From positions 1 to 64,000 of the forward strand of contig JAAUSC010000006.1 in the NCBI GenBank assembly GCA_012031965.1: 64,000 bases of DNA, given 5' to 3'. This DNA comes from Scytonema sp. RU_4_4 (GTDB lineage Bacteria; Cyanobacteriota; Cyanobacteriia; Cyanobacteriales; Nostocaceae). A model generated the notes under the pieces. That model was not told the DNA's origin. It made no database searches and saw only the letters and a list, made by a program, of their open reading frames with translations. Shown here piece by piece: positions 7,918-16,792 of this stretch. Made by a program: the position numbers and the translations under genes. Positions within the stretch are counted from its first letter, which is position 1, and every line of letters begins with the position of its first letter.

Positions 7918-8550
7918 TCATTTCCCTGTTTCCTCTCCTTCCTTTTGACGGGACTCCAACAATATGGAGACAGCAATTACGGTAGCTAAAATCAGCAACG
8001 CCAAGAGTGCAAATTGGCTAACCCAAGCAACTAATTGTTCTAAGGAAACGATTCTTCCAGCAAAAAAAGCGAGTGTCACCATAGCACTAGCCCAAGCGAT
8101 CGCCCCAGCCAGATTGTATATCAAGAATTTGCCGAAGGACATCTCAACAATTCCAGCAAGTGGGGCTGCGAAAACTCGCAGCAAAGCTAAAAAGCGCCCA
8201 AAAAATACTGCTTTAGAAGCATTTTCACTAAATTGTTCTTTTATATTCAAAAGTCTCGCTTCGGAAATTCTAAAAAAGCTACCCAGGCGCACAAGCAAAG
8301 ACCAGCCACCAGTTCTACCAATCCAATAGCCACAGATACCTCCTATAACAGCACCTGCAATGGCGTTACTCAGAACGAGCCAGTAGTTGAGCTCCTTACT
8401 ACCAGCAAGAAACCCACCCACTAAGGTAACGGTTTCACCTGGAAGAGGAACGCCTAGATTCTCCAACAATATTCCCAAAAAAATTGCCCAATATCCATAT
8501 TCATGAGCAACTTTTTGGATGTTTTCTAGCGATATGAACTCAAGGGACAT
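7918..8550 (-). CDS. DedA family membrane protein
   Basis: 210 residues from ATG 8550. Shows the DedA/VTT signature: ENLGVPLPGETVTLVGGFLA early, then GYWIGRTGGW and a conserved FFGRFLALLRVFAAPLAG. About four to five hydrophobic segments place it in the inner or thylakoid membrane. DedA proteins are thought to be lipid scramblases or flippases, for example for undecaprenyl phosphate or phosphatidylethanolamine; which lipid applies here cannot be told. Single gene. The C-terminus is charged (ESRQKEGEE). Confidence 0.88.
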   Translation of the reverse strand: MSLEFISLENIQKVAHEYGYWAIFLGILLENLGVPLPGETVTLVGGFLAGSKELNYWLVLSNAIAGAVIGGICGYWIGRTGGWSLLVRLGSFFRISEARLLNIKEQFSENASKAVFFGRFLALLRVFAAPLAGIVEMSFGKFLIYNLAGAIAWASAMVTLAFFAGRIVSLEQLVAWVSQFALLALLILATVIAVSILLESRQKEGEETGK

Positions 8551-9004
8551 CCAGCACCGTTATCTTTACAAATTTTTACTTTTCTTCTATGTTGACTCTT
8601 TTTTGGGCGAGGTGTCAATTGCGCATTTTACAAAAATCCGGAATTCATAGCCAAAAATCAATGGTAACTATTGATTCATGACTATGGATTGGGTAAATAC
8701 CACATCCGTACACTTACTGGGACATAACAATTTCTTTTTATAAGAAATTTATAAATTGATGAGGAAATTGTAAAAATTTGATAAAAGATACGGTTACTAC
8801 CGAAATTGTCATATAGTTATGCCTATATTGGGTAAAGTCAAGACAAATTATACGGCATAAATACTGAAAATATCTGTCTTAACCGCATCGCTGCCAGTTC
8901 TTAGCTACCTGAGTGAAGCAGCATTTTTTGTGGTTAAAAAGAAATCAGTAGCTGTGTCTGTTTTTTGCTTTTTTGTAAAGTGTTTCCACTACCCAGTTAA
9001 ATTC
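8551..9004. other. Divergent intergenic region between dedA and the STAS gene
   Basis: 454 bases without a convincing gene. An in-frame GTG at 8930 would lengthen the STAS protein by 25 residues, but this extension is hydrophobic and unlike the family. The rest is AT-rich and must hold divergent promoters. Confidence 0.45.
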
Positions 9005-9331
9005 ATGACTATCACACCAGAATATCAAGTCGTTTTGTTTCAACCCGAAGGACGCATAGATTTACAGGGTGGTATGGCTCTGAGCGAAAAGATGGCTGCC
9101 GTGCTTCCTCAACGTAATCAGCTCTGGGTTATTGACCTAGCCAAAGTTGATTTCATGGATAGTTCTGGGTTGGTTTCCCTAGTTAAAGACTTAAAATCGG
9201 CGCGTCAAAGCGGTTGTCGCTTGGTTCTTTGCAATGTTCAAGCTCCTGTCAGGTTAATTTTGGAATTGACCCAACTGGATTCAGTGTTTGAAATATTTCA
9301 CACTTATGAAGACATTTTCACAGTTGTTTGA
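9005..9331 (+). CDS. STAS-domain anti-sigma-factor antagonist-like protein
   Basis: 108 residues from ATG 9005. A single STAS domain with the motif VDFMDSSGLVSLV; the Ser after Asp is the site phosphorylated by switch kinases in the SpoIIAA/RsbV family. Such proteins work in partner switching with a serine kinase/anti-sigma factor and a PP2C phosphatase; neither partner is adjacent. It resembles the STAS half of the fusion protein at 49810 (FMDSSGLGALVSNLK), so both may belong to cyanobacterial regulatory switches. Confidence 0.85.
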   Translation: MTITPEYQVVLFQPEGRIDLQGGMALSEKMAAVLPQRNQLWVIDLAKVDFMDSSGLVSLVKDLKSARQSGCRLVLCNVQAPVRLILELTQLDSVFEIFHTYEDIFTVV

Positions 9332-9406
9332 AATACTCTACACTTAACAAATACATTTTCACCTTTGTTCAAGAAAAAATTTTAGTGAAAGTAGCCTGAA
9401 ATCCTA

Positions 9407-10153
9407 TTAGGCTACGGGAATGATTGTTAAGTCGAGTATTGGCTTTGCTGTCAGGCAGTACCAATGGCAAGTGAATAAATCTGGCCTCTGTACGCCAATG
9501 CTAGCCAAAGCAGGTGCAGTGGGAAATGGCCAAAGACGGTCAAAACAAATTTCACTCTTTTCTAGTCCAAACTGCACCAAATACGTAGCTGGTGGTGCTG
9601 ATAAAAATTGCAGGAGATCATGTGCCATTTCATATAGCTTTTGACGCAAAGCATCTGATAAATGGAGCGGCTGGTCATAAGTTAAGTCGCACAGCAACAG
9701 ATTGTCTGGTAACTTTTTGCTATTGAATTCCTCTGCTAAAGTAATAACTTCACCATAGAGAGGTCCTTTAACCGTCAGTACTACTGGTAACCAATAACAA
9801 CCATCGCCAGCTGCCACTTGTATGTGCTGTGCTAGTTGTTGACGTAACCCAGGAACATCTCGACAAGCTTTAATAACTCCTTCAAACGGCAGTACCAAAT
9901 TCTCTGGCACACAGAGGGTTAAAGGGCAATAAATAATCTCCTGCGATTGAGAACAAGTGTGTGGGTCCCAGGATTTCAATCCTACCCCTTCGTCCTTAGA
10001 TGTCAGATCATTCACACTAACAACCTGCACAGAGGTTGCTTGCGTAGCATCTTCGGCGATCGCCATCTCTATTGCTGATACAATCCTTCTTATGATGGGA
10101 GAATCTGTCATTTCTCTCCCATCAGACTCGACCACTATTAACACTTTACGCAT
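9407..10153 (-). CDS. Conserved cyanobacterial protein of unknown function
   Basis: 248 residues from ATG 10153. I do not recognise the family. It begins like a Rossmann or flavodoxin-type beta strand (MRKVLIVVESDGREMTDSPI) and has regular alternating hydrophobic stretches, so it is likely a soluble alpha/beta protein. Several cysteines are scattered without a metal-site pattern. The start overlaps the end of the coiled-coil gene at 10146-10703 by 8 bases, so the two are translationally coupled and probably act together. Confidence 0.65.
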   Translation of the reverse strand: MRKVLIVVESDGREMTDSPIIRRIVSAIEMAIAEDATQATSVQVVSVNDLTSKDEGVGLKSWDPHTCSQSQEIIYCPLTLCVPENLVLPFEGVIKACRDVPGLRQQLAQHIQVAAGDGCYWLPVVLTVKGPLYGEVITLAEEFNSKKLPDNLLLCDLTYDQPLHLSDALRQKLYEMAHDLLQFLSAPPATYLVQFGLEKSEICFDRLWPFPTAPALASIGVQRPDLFTCHWYCLTAKPILDLTIIPVA

Positions 10154-10703
10154 TTTGCGTGGAAATATTATTTTGAGAGGATGCTACGCGCTTAAAATTC
10201 GGCAAATCTATACCACTGTGAGAAGCAGTGCGGGTTTTTAGGGCAAGACGGTAACTGACACTTTGGAGTTCTGCCTGCAGTTGGCGATTTTCGCGCTGTA
10301 GCATTGCTACTTTTTCCCTGACTGGAGTCATGCGTTCTTCAAACTTACGACGATAAATTTGAGGCAACTCTTGTACAACCTGCTCAAGCATCCGACTGCG
10401 GTCTGTCAGTTCTTGCACAGACTGTCGCAATTGATAAATCTCAGCGTCACGCGCTGAGATTTGCTCTTGATAAAAGGTCACCTGCTGTTCCACAGCTTGT
10501 AGTTGTTCTCGTAATTCTTGTAGCTGAGTCAGATAACGCTCAGATACTTCTGGTTGGGACATAAAGTTAGTGTTGCCCTTAACCAGTCGAAAGAGTTCTT
10601 GAGACAGTTGTTGAACGAGTTGATCCCGAAGCTGCAATTCTTGGCGTAGCTTCGATGCTTCTGCGGAGAGAGCTTGAATAGTAGAGGTATCATTTTGGCT
10701 CAC
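10146..10703 (-). CDS. Coiled-coil protein of unknown function
   Basis: 185 residues from a GTG start at 10703. Nearly the whole protein up to residue 150 is heptad-rich with Gln/Glu/Leu (LRQELQLRDQLVQQLSQELF; LREQLQAVEQQVTFYQEQ), predicting a long coiled coil; the last 35 residues look disordered. No catalytic motif, signal peptide or membrane segment. First gene of a two-gene operon with the overlapping gene downstream. A scaffold or cell-structure role is possible but only inferred. Confidence 0.65.
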   Translation of the reverse strand: MSQNDTSTIQALSAEASKLRQELQLRDQLVQQLSQELFRLVKGNTNFMSQPEVSERYLTQLQELREQLQAVEQQVTFYQEQISARDAEIYQLRQSVQELTDRSRMLEQVVQELPQIYRRKFEERMTPVREKVAMLQRENRQLQAELQSVSYRLALKTRTASHSGIDLPNFKRVASSQNNISTQNA

Positions 10704-11173
10704 AGTGGCTTACAGCTCCCATTCAGAATATTTTCCTTTTTTATGTACTACTGCGGCAATTATGCGTTTGTCAATTGACATATTTTTATATGTAAAACTG
10801 GCGAGGTTATTTGGCTGAACCCGCTTCATTTGATTTGTCTATACGGTAGCTTTAGGCGCTCCCTATTATACCTTATGTTTAAGATTATGTTAAAAAAAAG
10901 TCTTATCGTCGCTAGCCCCTAAGGGGGCGCTGCGCAGACGCTCCTGGGTGTCGGGTCTGGGGAACACCCCGCCCCAGGAGCAATGGGGTTTAAAACCCCA
11001 CTGTCTTTTACGGTGTCTTCGATTAGTTGGGGTTTGAATCCCCATAAGCATCGAACCCTATCCCCTACACCCTGTTCAAGCGCCCGGGATACATATACGC
11101 GGCTTATTTCCTCTGACTTCACCAGAAAGTTGAGGACAATAAAGCCGCGTGAAGAATTCATGAATCAAACCCT
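10704..11173. other. Repeat-rich intergenic region downstream of rpsF
   Basis: 470 bases without a gene. Holds the palindromes ggggtttaaaacccc (about 10984-10998) and ggggtttgaatcccc (about 11029-11043), a G/C-rich mosaic at 10910-10980, and a stem-loop at 11097-11150 (acgcggctt/aaagccgcgt arms) close behind the rpsF stop codon. The last may protect or end the rpsF transcript, but it has no clear T-run. Confidence 0.45.
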
Positions 11174-11500
11174 CTAGGCAGCTGGAGTTACTACCTCAGC
11201 TTGTAGCTCTTTGACCTCTTGCTTCATCGTCAGGTAGCGAATCACTTCCTCACTCAAACGCATGGAGCGCTCCAAAATAGCAATGATATTGCCAGGACCA
11301 GTGTAATTCATCTGTATGTAAATGCCATCTCTTTGCCTGTTAATTTCATAAGCAAGACGACGTTTACCTCGATTTTGAATCTGGATATTGTCTGCTCCCT
11401 GTTCCCGTAGCAAGTTCTCATATTTAGCGATCGCTTGCTCTACCTGTTCATCATTCAGGTCAGGACGGAGGATGTACATTGTTTCGTAAACTATTTGCAT
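11174..11500 (-). CDS. rpsF: 30S ribosomal protein S6
   Basis: 108 residues. I chose ATG 11500 ([20 protein letters not shown]) because aaggagag lies 6 bases upstream and because S6 proteins start this way; a longer frame to 11578 has no such support. Shows the S6 core: [15 protein letters not shown] and [10 protein letters not shown], then the helix with [14 protein letters not shown]. Binds S18 and 16S rRNA in the small subunit platform. Acidic/Ala tail (EVVTPAA). In many bacteria rpsF sits with ssb and rpsR; here it stands alone, as in other cyanobacteria. Confidence 0.95.
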   Translation of the reverse strand: MQIVYETMYILRPDLNDEQVEQAIAKYENLLREQGADNIQIQNRGKRRLAYEINRQRDGIYIQMNYTGPGNIIAILERSMRLSEEVIRYLTMKQEVKELQAEVVTPAA

Positions 11501-12209
11501 GGTTTTGCTCTCCTTATGGACGATATGGCTGCTGATGTTAATTTGCATGGGTGTCGCTATTGACGATACCAACACCAATCAACATCTCAAGCAACAAGGA
11601 ACTTTTTGACGTTTTCCCCTGCAATAGAATTGCCGGGATACTTTCTCACTCAGTGGGAATTCTTCATCCTTTTCCCGAGCAAGTTACACAGATTGGTCTG
11701 TGGAGAAATCATCTCCCTGACGACAGGGAAATGCTCTGAGATCATTTTTAACCTTTCCGTTTTGCTTCCCCAATGCCGTGCAGCGCATCGTAAGTAGAAG
11801 TCATGTTTAAAAACGGACAAAACTTTTATTTGTGCTATTTGCACTTCCCTGATTTTATCACGGGCAATGAATGACCCGACGCTCTTATCCTGAGCAATAA
11901 AATGACAGGGCTTACGGGCTTCCATTATCGGTTGAAAAACTTTATTCGTCTTCCTGAGTTGGCAGAATTAAGGCTTTTTCGCCACAACTTTGACAAATGC
12001 CTACTTTAAAGATTTTTACCGACATGTATTGTATGACAAGTACGAAAGTGTACTTACTTACTATATCTTGAGTAAAAGATATAGGTTTTTGTCCTTTCCC
12101 GTCAGGTTTTATAATCTTACCAGCTTTTCATTTTTATGCTTCGCCAAATCGCTCATTGAAATATTGCACAGTGACGGTTTGATTGCACAAAAGGGTACTG
12201 GTCAAGGTT
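11501..12209. other. Intergenic region between rpsF and the FAH-family gene
   Basis: About 700 bases. Open frames here (for example 11650-11925 minus, 11990-12283 plus) have no ribosome binding site, domain or typical composition, so I see no gene. An inverted repeat tatatctt/aagatata lies near 12062-12083. It must hold the divergent promoters of rpsF and the hydrolase. Confidence 0.45.
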
Positions 12210-13019
12210 ATGGCGCAACGGTATGTGCGAGTTCAAAATCCAGAAGGGCAAGTATACTACGGCTTGCTACAACTTTCTCTTAAGGTGCATGTGCTAGATG
12301 CTCCACCTTGGCTGCAAGGACAACCCACTGATTTCATTTTGGAACCAGAAAGTTATCAAATCTTGGCTCCTTGCGCTCCTTCTAAAATTGTGGCAGTAGG
12401 CAAGAATTATGCAGAGCATGCGGCAGAAATGGGAACAGAAGTACCCCGCGAGCCTTTGCTCTTTATGAAGCCATCCACGTCTATCATCGCTTCGCTGGAA
12501 GAAATTCAGTATCCATCGCAGTCGCAACGGGTGGACTATGAAGGAGAATTAGCGCTAGTCATTGGCGATCGCACTATCAACTGTACACCAGCAGAGGCTC
12601 AAACAAAAATTTGGGGTTACACCATTGCTAATGATGTGACAGCACGGGATTTACAAAAACGGGATGGTCAATGGACGCGAGCTAAAGGTTTCGATACGTT
12701 CTGCCCTTTAGGACCGTGGATTGTCCGAGAAGTCAGCCCCGGAGCCAAATTGCAGACTTTTTTGAATGAGGAGACAAATCCTGTACAATCTGCCTGTATT
12801 GACCAGATGGTCTTTCCCCCAGATTTTCTCGTCTCCTACATCTCTCAGGTGATGACGCTACTACCGGGAGACGTTGTACTGACGGGTACGCCGTTAGGAG
12901 TAGGCCCCTTACATCCTGGCGATCGCGTTCGTGTGGAAATTGAAGGTATTGGTCGCTTAGAAAATACCGTGACAATTAGGCAAAAGGTACAAGATAATAC
13001 ATCGACAAGTCAGACCTAG
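12210..13019 (+). CDS. Fumarylacetoacetate hydrolase (FAH) family protein
   Basis: 269 residues from ATG 12210; the frame is open to 12183, but MAQRYVRVQNPEGQVYYGLL is the natural start. The FAH domain begins near residue 60: KIVAVGKNYAEHAAEMG, then metal-binding YEGELALVIG (acidic residues) and GYTIANDVTARDLQ, KGFDTFCPLGPW and LTGTPLGVGPL. Family members hydrolyse or isomerise beta-diketo acids, or decarboxylate oxaloacetate, in a Mg-dependent way; the substrate here is not known. Stand-alone gene. A heptamer repeat follows the stop codon. Confidence 0.88.
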   Translation: MAQRYVRVQNPEGQVYYGLLQLSLKVHVLDAPPWLQGQPTDFILEPESYQILAPCAPSKIVAVGKNYAEHAAEMGTEVPREPLLFMKPSTSIIASLEEIQYPSQSQRVDYEGELALVIGDRTINCTPAEAQTKIWGYTIANDVTARDLQKRDGQWTRAKGFDTFCPLGPWIVREVSPGAKLQTFLNEETNPVQSACIDQMVFPPDFLVSYISQVMTLLPGDVVLTGTPLGVGPLHPGDRVRVEIEGIGRLENTVTIRQKVQDNTSTSQT

Positions 13020-13033
13020 TGCCGCTGGCGTTC

Positions 13034-13061
13034 GTCAAAAGTCAAAAGTCAAAAGTCAAAA
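13034..13061 (+). repeat. Tandem heptamer (gtcaaaa) x4
   Basis: Four exact copies of gtcaaaa just past the FAH-family stop codon. Short tandemly repeated heptamers of this kind are a hallmark of filamentous cyanobacteria. Copy number is likely variable between strains. Confidence 0.75.
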
Positions 13062-13153
13062 GGCTGATTCTGTGGGTTTTTCGTTGCTTTGGAATGGTAG
13101 CTTTATTTCCGCCGTGACGTACTAGTATCATTCTTAGATACTAGTTTAAGGAT

Positions 13154-13357
13154 TTACCAAGTTAAAGCAATAATACTTAATGCTAGTATCAATCCACCTA
13201 TAGAGTAGTAAAAAACACTTGCTCCTCTATCACCAAACCAACTCCTGACTTGTCTGACTTGCTCACTTTGCCAATAGTAATCTGGCTTTAAGCGAGTCAT
13301 GACAATCAAGCAAATGCTTAGAAGATAGCAAATAGGGCACAGAAGCAATTCACCCAT
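13154..13357 (-). CDS. Small two-helix membrane protein, possibly Imm17-like
   Basis: 67 residues from ATG 13357; the frame extends to a TTG at 13369. Two hydrophobic helices (LLLCPICYLLSICLIVM and YYSIGGLILALSIIAL) flank a basic, aromatic linker YYWQSEQVRQVRSWFGDRGA. The arrangement, with G-x-RGA-x-x-FY before helix two, reminds me of small Imm17-type membrane proteins, but I hold this loosely and see no toxin partner. Its neighbour on the same strand is the Tic20-like gene. Probably real because of its clean membrane topology. Confidence 0.5.
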   Translation of the reverse strand: MGELLLCPICYLLSICLIVMTRLKPDYYWQSEQVRQVRSWFGDRGASVFYYSIGGLILALSIIALTW

Positions 13358-13435
13358 TCGCTTATTCAAACTTCTAAATCAAACAATTCAGTGCCAACCA
13401 GTCTCTCAAAGGAATCAAACACTACGATTACTATC

Positions 13436-13948
13436 TTAGTCACGAGTTCCCGTGTAAGCGGCTTGGGAGATGAGGGGGATTTCAGCGTAGAGTCCTCTTA
13501 CGGCTTGAACAACACTATATATAGATGCACTCACAACCGCCAGAAAAATCAAGGTGACCACCACATTCCCAAACAAAGGTACTGATATTGACGCACCTTG
13601 TTGCACGATACTTATAAGTTGTAGAATTGCCATGCACAAATAAGTAAATATAGATAGCAAAAGAGCTTGCAAGGTATGGAACCGAATAAGGTGTTGAACT
13701 TTTTCGTTTCTTACCACAAGAAGATACAGAGCAAAGAAAACGACAAAATCCGCACCTATAAATGGTATCAATTGATTTAAATATTTATACAGTTGCATAA
13801 CAGGAATCAGAGGCACGTACAGCCATTCCAGAAAGGGGAACTGTGAAAATAAGAAGAAGCCAAATGCATAAACTTGAATTAAAGGCAAAATATAAGGCAA
13901 GCAAGACAAAAGACGATTTTGAACTGTGGTGCTTCCCCGCCAAGCCAT
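13436..13948 (-). CDS. Tic20-family membrane protein
   Basis: 170 residues from ATG 13948 (MAWRGSTTVQNRLLSCLPYI), with ggag upstream; the longer frame to 14077 lacks support. Four hydrophobic segments with the Tic20/Ycf60-like order: LLSCLPYILPLIQVYAFG, PFLEWLYVPLIPVMQLY, a third around FVVFFALYLLVVR, then VRFHTLQALLL-like (LIRFHTLQALLLSIFTYL) and a C-terminal pair. In chloroplasts Tic20 is part of the inner-envelope import channel; the role in cyanobacteria is not settled. Membrane-located. Confidence 0.82.
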   Translation of the reverse strand: MAWRGSTTVQNRLLSCLPYILPLIQVYAFGFFLFSQFPFLEWLYVPLIPVMQLYKYLNQLIPFIGADFVVFFALYLLVVRNEKVQHLIRFHTLQALLLSIFTYLCMAILQLISIVQQGASISVPLFGNVVVTLIFLAVVSASIYSVVQAVRGLYAEIPLISQAAYTGTRD

Positions 13949-14036
13949 CTTGATTTCTCCTGTTGTTAAACAATTGATGTTACTATGCCAAGGATAACGC
14001 AGGTGAGTAGATAGAAAAAATAAACATAGGTGTTGG

Positions 14037-14234
14037 TCATTCAATATTGGCAACTCGAAAACCCATGACACACTCATACTGGTCTGGCTGCTGTTCAGTC
14101 AGTTTGCGAATTGCGTGACCGCATAGCAGCTTACCTTGACGCCACCGGGGTTGACCGCTTCCATCAGCAAGTAAACAAGATTGACATACCTGTTGAGGAG
14201 CAAAAATTTGATTATCCATGAGAATCACTAGCAT
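14037..14234 (-). CDS. Small cysteine-containing protein of unknown function
   Basis: 65 residues. The ATG at 14234 has a perfect-looking ribosome binding site (aggaggg, 6-base spacing), a good sign that this is a real gene. Contains CQSCLLADGSGQPRWRQG, then LLCGHAIRKL and YECVMGF: a C-x-x-C pair plus two single Cys and a His, which could bind zinc or iron. I do not recognise the family. It lies 88 bases upstream of the Tic20-like gene on the same strand. Confidence 0.6.
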   Translation of the reverse strand: MLVILMDNQIFAPQQVCQSCLLADGSGQPRWRQGKLLCGHAIRKLTEQQPDQYECVMGFRVANIE

Positions 14235-14264
14235 CTAATCCCTCCTGTTAAGTAAGGACTGATC

Positions 14265-14391
14265 ATGACCCACATATACCCAGGGGGAGAACACTGGTAA
14301 GGGTGACAAGAAATGTTGTCGCATCCGTTACATTCTTGTCTGTTACCCTTTGCCCAACCTTCCATGCTCACTTTGGAAGAATGTGGGTCAT
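14265..14391. repeat. Foldback element with 11-bp perfect ends
   Basis: Ends atgacccacat (14265-14275) and atgtgggtcat (14381-14391) are exact reverse complements. A second, imperfect inverted pair lies inside (gggtgacaagaaatg near 14306, cattcttgtctgttaccc near 14331). The 127-bp nested palindrome looks like a small non-autonomous element. It fills much of the 344-base gap between the small Cys gene and the pentapeptide gene; I see no gene in that gap. Confidence 0.5.
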
Positions 14392-14578
14392 TACAATCTC
14401 ATCAAAATTTTTCTGTGGACTTGAGTTTATTGTACGTTGGTTCTTTGATTTTGTAGTAAAAAGTAATACATAAATTAATTTATGAACCATTAAGCAATAA
14501 AATGTTCTTCGGTTAGAAAATTTGCAGGGGAATATGTTAGAGGAAAAGGGTAGTTTTCCTTTGAACACAAACACTCTG

Positions 14579-15334
14579 TTATCCTAGACTCTTATTATCA
14601 AGTTTTGTTGAATCGTTAATTTTGACACCATAAAGGTTAGCAAGGTTCAGAGAAGCATTGCTGAGATTAGCACTGCGGAGGTCAGCATTACTGAGGTTGG
14701 CACGGTTGAGATTAGAAAGGTTGAGGTTTGCACCGCTGAGGTTTGCACCACTGAGGTTTGCACCACTGAGCTTAATACCACCAAGATAGGCACCACTGAG
14801 ATTAGCACTTTTGAGACTCGCACTATCGAGATTGGCAAGGCTCAGGTTCGCATTTCTGAGATCGGTACTTTTAAGGTCAGCAGCAAGAAGGTTAGTACCA
14901 CTGAGATCTGCACTATTGAGGTCAGCTTTACTAAGCTTGGCAAGGCTGAGGTTTGCACCACTGAGGTTTGCACCACTGAGGTTTGCACCACTGAGGTTTG
15001 CACCACTAAGATTGGCAAGGCTGAGGTTTGCGTCACTGAGGTTTGCGTCACTGAGGTTTGCACCACTAAGGTTGGTACCGCCGAGATTGGTACCGCTAAG
15101 GTTTGCCCCTCTTAGGTCAGCATTATCAAGCTTTGCACTATTGAGATTGGTGCTGTCAAGCTTGGCATTGTTGAGATTGGCGCCACTGAGATTAGCGTTG
15201 AATAAGTTGATACCACTAAGGTTTGCACCACTGAGGTCTGCTCCTGCAAAGTTTTCAGCAGACAAGTTATGGGTTTGTGCTTCGTCAACGCGCTGGTTCA
15301 AGTTTAGAACTTCTTGGAAAGATTCTTTAGCCAT
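14579..15334 (-). CDS. Pentapeptide-repeat protein
   Basis: 251 residues from ATG 15334. After a 27-residue lead, about 40 tandem pentapeptides of the A(D/N)LSG type (ANLSGANLSGANLSG) run almost to the end, predicting a right-handed quadrilateral beta-helix with a stacked Leu core. No signal peptide or membrane segment. Some members mimic DNA and bind gyrase; in cyanobacteria many are of unknown function. At the DNA level the repeats have a strong 15-base period, with several near-identical copies (14950-15060), so copy number is probably unstable. The opposite strand is also open because of the repeat and is not a gene. Confidence 0.9.
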   Translation of the reverse strand: MAKESFQEVLNLNQRVDEAQTHNLSAENFAGADLSGANLSGINLFNANLSGANLNNAKLDSTNLNSAKLDNADLRGANLSGTNLGGTNLSGANLSDANLSDANLSLANLSGANLSGANLSGANLSGANLSLAKLSKADLNSADLSGTNLLAADLKSTDLRNANLSLANLDSASLKSANLSGAYLGGIKLSGANLSGANLSGANLNLSNLNRANLSNADLRSANLSNASLNLANLYGVKINDSTKLDNKSLG

Positions 15335-15428
15335 AGCGCAACTTTGACCGATGTAGATACACTTTTGGTTGGGTCATATCTATACTTTTAGCATTATTAT
15401 TTGTTCGCTAAAAATTGTAAAGGATGAG

Positions 15429-16382
15429 TTATTTCTGTCTTAGTAGCTTAAGCAACGCTTGCTTAATCACCTCACTCACCAACTGATTTCCCTGCAAGTT
15501 AAGATGGATGTGGTCTTGATACAAGGCTTTGGGGTCTTGGTTTGAGTTAAAGATTGGTAGAAAATCTACGTAAGTAATTTGTTGCGTTTGACAAAATTTA
15601 GTCAGGCGCTGACGTGCTATGACTTCGTAATCGCGGGGTCCAGGCTCACCAACTTCTCGGAACAAGGGAGTCATGACAAGAAGGAATTGACTATTTTCCT
15701 GACGCACAAGTGCTTGGATTGTGCCAATTGCTTCTAGATTAATACCAACTCTATCGCCCTCTTCATTTTGCACTGCTTCTATTTCTGGTATTGGCGTTGG
15801 CTTGAACACGTAACGTTGAAAGACTTCCACCAATGCTAAAGATGGTTGCTTGTCTGGGTAGTTGCGATCGCGTCCTACAAGTAAAGAGGTGGGGACTGTT
15901 GCAAAAAGATCATCTGTGTTGATGAGTAACACGACTGCTTGAGCATTGAAACGACTAAATTTCTGCAAATAAGCTAATTCATTTCTTGGTCCCCAAGAGT
16001 TAGCTGAAGCATTCATCACTTCTACTTGTTGAAAAGAACTAGCAACTGCTGAAGTTAAGGAACGCGTCATAAAGCTAGAAATCGTATTATTCTGGTCTGT
16101 CCACCAACCGCCATTAGCAATGGAATCTCCCAAAAGTAGCACCCGTAGAGTAGATGGTAAAGGCGTCTTGGATATTGGTTCACTCCGCATTGAATATTGA
16201 TTAATCTCAATGCGATGACCAAAGCGACGGGTGCGTTGGTTAGGAGCTAACAAATAACCAATCTGCTCATCTGGAATGTATGTTAGGGGATTGCCAAACC
16301 CGAACAGCAATCTTAATCCTACCTCTATCACTAGAAACAATCCGATAAGAACCACTAAACTGATAACCAGCGCCACTTTCAC
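15429..16382 (-). CDS. SGNH/GDSL-type hydrolase, membrane-anchored
   Basis: 317 residues from a GTG start at 16382, with agga 8 bases upstream. An N-terminal hydrophobic helix (VALVISLVVLIGLFLVIEVG) acts as signal anchor. The catalytic Ser lies in LLLGDSIANGGW (block I); ASANSWGPRNELAYL gives a block II/III-like region, and DHIHLNLQGNQLV holds the Asp-His pair (block V). The catalytic part probably faces the periplasm. Family members remove acyl or acetyl groups from sugars or lipids; an alginate O-acetyltransferase-like role is also possible. Nothing nearby fixes the substrate. Confidence 0.82.
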   Translation of the reverse strand: MKVALVISLVVLIGLFLVIEVGLRLLFGFGNPLTYIPDEQIGYLLAPNQRTRRFGHRIEINQYSMRSEPISKTPLPSTLRVLLLGDSIANGGWWTDQNNTISSFMTRSLTSAVASSFQQVEVMNASANSWGPRNELAYLQKFSRFNAQAVVLLINTDDLFATVPTSLLVGRDRNYPDKQPSLALVEVFQRYVFKPTPIPEIEAVQNEEGDRVGINLEAIGTIQALVRQENSQFLLVMTPLFREVGEPGPRDYEVIARQRLTKFCQTQQITYVDFLPIFNSNQDPKALYQDHIHLNLQGNQLVSEVIKQALLKLLRQK

Positions 16383-16532
16383 TTGTTGAATCCTGAATTC
16401 TAAATTCTGTATATTTTACACTCAGTAACACTCGTCAATGGCGCTTTTCAATTGATTGAAATATATATTTGATGTAGGATGGGCAATGCCTATTCTAAAA
16501 GTATCAAAGTGTTAGTAAGCTATGGCATCTAG

Positions 16533-16769
16533 TACCAAACAACCTCCGGTAGTGGAATTAATACCCCTCCCAATCAACCCCAAGAACTAGCAGACTTAAT
16601 CCTGGAATTATCCCAGCAACCCGAACCAGTGATAAGAATGGGAGAAAAAGCCCGTCAATTGTATGAAAGTCAATATAAATTTGAACGTGCATTGAAGGAG
16701 TATGAACAGCTACTATTTGCTTGCAAGGATAGACAAGAACCCCGAATTCTAGCCAAGAATTCAGATTGA
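16533..16769 (+). pseudogene. C-terminal remnant of a GT4 glycosyltransferase
   Basis: The frame from 16533 to the TGA at 16767 reads like the last 75 residues of a WcaI-type glycosyltransferase: SGSGINTPPNQPQELADLIL, then MGEKARQLYESQYKFERALK and EYEQLLFAC. It aligns with the end of the intact gene at 51258-52571 (VPPEKPKALAKAILDL, QYAFEQALTQYESLFYS). No start codon or N-terminal part is present, and a stop codon precedes 16533, so only the tail survives. Confidence 0.7.
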
Positions 16770-16792
16770 AAAGCGAAAACCTGACAAAGAAG

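Noticed and set aside
11650-11925. 91-codon minus-strand frame between rpsF and the FAH gene
   Set aside because: No start signal, no recognisable domain and many rare-looking codons; probably chance.
14811-15347. Open frame of 178 codons antisense to the pentapeptide gene
   Set aside because: Its Leu/Arg/Phe-Ala-Pro periodic sequence is a mirror of the 15-base repeat; no ribosome binding site or domain.
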